The position numbers were made by a program, and so were the translations under genes. Under the pieces are notes generated by a model that saw only the letters and a program-made list of their open reading frames with translations, was not told the DNA's origin and ran no database searches. Positions 62,447-64,000 of a stretch of DNA of 64,000 bases are shown piece by piece. Within the stretch, counting starts at the first letter, position 1. Each line of letters starts with the position of its first letter. Origin of the DNA: Carnobacterium_B sp045617425. GTDB taxonomy: Bacteria; Bacillota; Bacilli; Lactobacillales; Carnobacteriaceae. The DNA lies in assembly GCF_045617425.1 (NCBI RefSeq), contig NZ_JAZLIO010000021.1, positions 21,939 to 85,938 on the forward strand. The letters are read 5' to 3'.

Positions 62447-62474
62447 TTGAATTTTTCTTTTGGAGTGGTAAACT
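62447..62474 (+). promoter_or_regulatory. Possible lactate oxidase promoter
   Basis: TTGAAT (62447-62452) and TAAACT (62469-62474) are 16 bp apart, about 40 bp upstream of the start. Confidence 0.4.
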
Positions 62475-62513
62475 TAGACCTATCATCAAATACAACTTTT
62501 TGGAGGGAATATC

Positions 62514-63686
62514 ATGACAGAGATTGAAAAAGACGTACAAATAAATCATTCCTTAGATAATATAGAAGAAGAATCAGCATCCGCCAACAAAGTTCCTTAT
62601 AAGGCAAGTGAAGCGGAAAAACCATTAGATATCATAAATGTTTTTGATCTCGAGTTAGAAGCTGAAAAAGTCATTCCAAAAGGCGGCTATGGCTACATTT
62701 CTAGTGGTGCTGGAGACTTGTGGACAATCAAACAAAATATTGAATCTTTTAATCATAAACTAATTGTCCCTCGTGTATTAAAAAATATTGAGCACCCTGA
62801 TCAGCGTACTTCTGTTTTTGGAAGCGAGTTAGCTACCCCAATCATTATGGCTCCAGTCGCTGCTCATGGTCTTGCTAATGTAGCAGCTGAACCAGCTACT
62901 GCAAAAGCTGTGGCTGAATCTGGTTCTATCATGACTATTAGCTCATATGCCAATAAACCATTCAAAGAAATTTCAACAGCCGGAGCTGGTGCTCCACAAT
63001 GGTTCCAATTTTATATGAGTAAAGACGATGGCATTAACAGAGATATTTTGGATGAAGCTAAAGCTAATGGAGTAAAAGCAATCGTATTAACAGCAGATGC
63101 AACTGTTGGAGGAAATCGTGAAGCCGACAAACGAAATGGTTTTGTTTTTCCTTTAGGTATGCCAATCGTTCAAGCTTATCAATCAGGTGTTGGACAATCC
63201 ATGGACTCTGTTTATGGCTCTTCTAAACAAGTACTTAGTCCTAAAGATGTTGAATTTATTGCATCTTACTCTGGTTTACCTGTATTTGTTAAAGGCGTTC
63301 AATCAGCAGAAGATGCTATAATCTCTCTTGCTTCTGGTGCCGGTGGTATCTGGGTAACTAATCATGGCGGACGTCAATTAGATGGCGGTCCTGCTGCGTT
63401 TGATTCATTACAAGGCGTTGCTGAAGCAGTTGATAGGAAAGTCCCTATTGTTTTTGATAGTGGAGTACGTAGAGGTCAACATGTCTTTAAAGCTTTAGCT
63501 AGTGGTGCTGATTTAGTTGCAATTGGTCGCCCAGCTATTTATGGTTTAGCTTTAGGCGGTTCGCAAGGTGTTAAATCTGTTTTCGATCACTTTAAACATG
63601 AACTTGAGATTGTTATGCAGCTTGCTGGGACCAAAACAGTTGAAGATGTTAAGAATACTGTTTTGTTAGATAACCCTCGTGCGTAA
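62514..63686 (+). CDS. lctO: L-lactate oxidase (FMN-dependent alpha-hydroxy acid oxidase)
   Basis: This 390-aa TIM-barrel flavoenzyme closely resembles Aerococcus lactate oxidase (from memory). It has YISSGAGDLWT, APVAAHGLAN, WFQFYMSKD, the active-site SNHGxR equivalent WVTNHGGRQLDGGPA and DSGVRRGQHV. It oxidises L-lactate with O2 to pyruvate and H2O2, feeding aerobic acetate production. TGGAGGG precedes the ATG. The extra N-terminal 40 residues are acidic and poorly conserved. Confidence 0.9.
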   Translation: MTEIEKDVQINHSLDNIEEESASANKVPYKASEAEKPLDIINVFDLELEAEKVIPKGGYGYISSGAGDLWTIKQNIESFNHKLIVPRVLKNIEHPDQRTSVFGSELATPIIMAPVAAHGLANVAAEPATAKAVAESGSIMTISSYANKPFKEISTAGAGAPQWFQFYMSKDDGINRDILDEAKANGVKAIVLTADATVGGNREADKRNGFVFPLGMPIVQAYQSGVGQSMDSVYGSSKQVLSPKDVEFIASYSGLPVFVKGVQSAEDAIISLASGAGGIWVTNHGGRQLDGGPAAFDSLQGVAEAVDRKVPIVFDSGVRRGQHVFKALASGADLVAIGRPAIYGLALGGSQGVKSVFDHFKHELEIVMQLAGTKTVEDVKNTVLLDNPRA

Positions 63687-63705
63687 ACTTTAAACATAAA
63701 CGTAT

Positions 63706-63745
63706 AAAGACACCTTGGATAATGTAATATTCAAAGTGTCTTTTT
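63706..63745 (+). terminator. lctO terminator
   Basis: AAAGACAC(C)TTG pairs with CAA(A)GTGTCTTT, followed by T-rich sequence. Confidence 0.75.
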
Positions 63746-63877
63746 GTGGATTAGAAAGTATTAGCGGTAGTCCCATGCTTTTCAAGCAAACCCGTCCATT
63801 CCAGAAGAAATGTCATTTTGAAGTATCCACACGATTTGTCAAATAATCATTTGTTAATAAAACTTAACAACAAATAC

Positions 63878-63910
63878 AAAAAAGACATCATCCGGAGATG
63901 ATGTCTTTTT
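63878..63910 (-). terminator. rRNA operon terminator
   Basis: AAAAAGACATCATC and GATGATGTCTTTTT form a perfect stem with a four-base loop, a few bases after the 5S rRNA 3' end on the minus strand. Confidence 0.88.
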
Positions 63911-63915
63911 GATTT

Positions 63916-64000
63916 GCGTGGCAACGTCCTACTCTCACAAAGGGAATCCCTTCACTACCATCGGCGCTAAGAAGCTTAACTTCTGTGTTCGGCATGGGAA
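63916..64000 (-). rRNA. rrf: 5S ribosomal RNA (5' part outside window)
   Basis: The minus strand reads TTCCCATGCCGAACACAGAA at the window edge and continues through GAGAGTAGGACGTTGCCACGC, the standard 3' portion of Firmicutes 5S rRNA. About 85 of roughly 116 nt are present. The rest of the rrn operon would lie beyond the window end. Confidence 0.95.

Larger units (their letters stand above)
62191..62513. other. Divergent regulatory region HxlR / lactate oxidase
   Basis: This 323-bp region holds promoters facing both ways. It contains a TACTATTT segment beside the HxlR -10, which resembles half of a YodB-type operator. I see no ORF with a ribosome binding site, no repeats longer than 8 bp and no cre. 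Confidence 0.55.

Noticed and set aside
1..64000. Prophage, IS, transposon, CRISPR or toxin-antitoxin systems
   Set aside because: I found no integrase, transposase, phage structural gene, spaced identical repeats or recognisable toxin pair; gene order looks like core chromosome.

Overview
The window looks like the chromosome of a low-GC Gram-positive bacterium of the order Lactobacillales. A Carnobacterium-like genus fits best, though this is an inference. The DNA is AT-rich and carries GGAGG-type ribosome binding sites throughout. Gene neighbourhoods follow the Bacillus subtilis order (tlyA-ispA-xseBA-folD-nusB-asp23-efp; the comG operon; racE-rph/rdgB; trxA-mutS2-cvpA-zapA; pheST). Lactic-acid-bacterial traits are present too: divergent ccpA/pepQ, a fused rph-rdgB gene, FMN lactate oxidase and an Rgg-type regulator with a peptide. 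I see no prophage, IS element, integrase or CRISPR array.

Layout. 1-7.1 kb is a minus-strand housekeeping run (tlyA, ispA, xseB, xseA, folD, nusB, asp23, efp, an M24 peptidase). 7.2-11.2 kb is a complete comGA-comGG transformation pseudopilus operon. 11.3-26.3 kb holds yebC, a VanZ-like protein, pepF, a lipid kinase, an SDR, an alpha-glucosidase, an NlpC/P60 hydrolase, tag, trhO, an unrecognised polytopic membrane protein behind a perfect cre operator, and a TrpXYZ-like ABC importer. 26.3-26.65 kb is the importer's leader. 26.9-36.9 kb carries a class A PBP, divergent ccpA/pepQ, two envelope/stress-type proteins, an MscS channel and a ugtP-ltaA glycolipid pair. 37-42.3 kb is dapL/dapH/cbpB, a phosphodiesterase, rph-rdgB and murI. 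42.5-49.8 kb has yslB, an ABC exporter, a stress protein, a tRNA-like small RNA, a 55-aa membrane protein, uvsE, a hemolysin III protein and a hydrolase. 49.9-51.4 kb is a compact peptide/Rgg module. 51.5-63.7 kb holds trxA, mutS2, cvpA, zapA, rnhC, an amino acid exchanger, pheST with its T-box, an HxlR regulator and lactate oxidase. The 3' part of a 5S rRNA closes the window.

Three signals merit most attention. (1) The importer leader (26316-26647) has a consensus promoter and a 23-codon leader ORF whose residues 14-19 are Tyr-Tyr-Phe-Ser-Tyr-Phe. Its stop codon lies inside a UUCG-capped hairpin. Downstream, anti-antiterminator, antiterminator and terminator helices are mutually exclusive. 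This reads as ribosome-mediated attenuation by aromatic amino acids, unusual in Firmicutes. (2) A 23-aa hydrophobic peptide ending in five glycines is transcribed divergently from an Rgg-family regulator. An 88-aa unknown protein follows it, and the unit has its own extended -10 and terminator, suggesting a self-contained quorum-sensing circuit. (3) A 92-nt RNA with a tRNA-like acceptor and T-arm but no recognisable anticodon arm has its own promoter and terminator.

Starts were chosen by ribosome binding site and family alignment from memory; no database search was possible.
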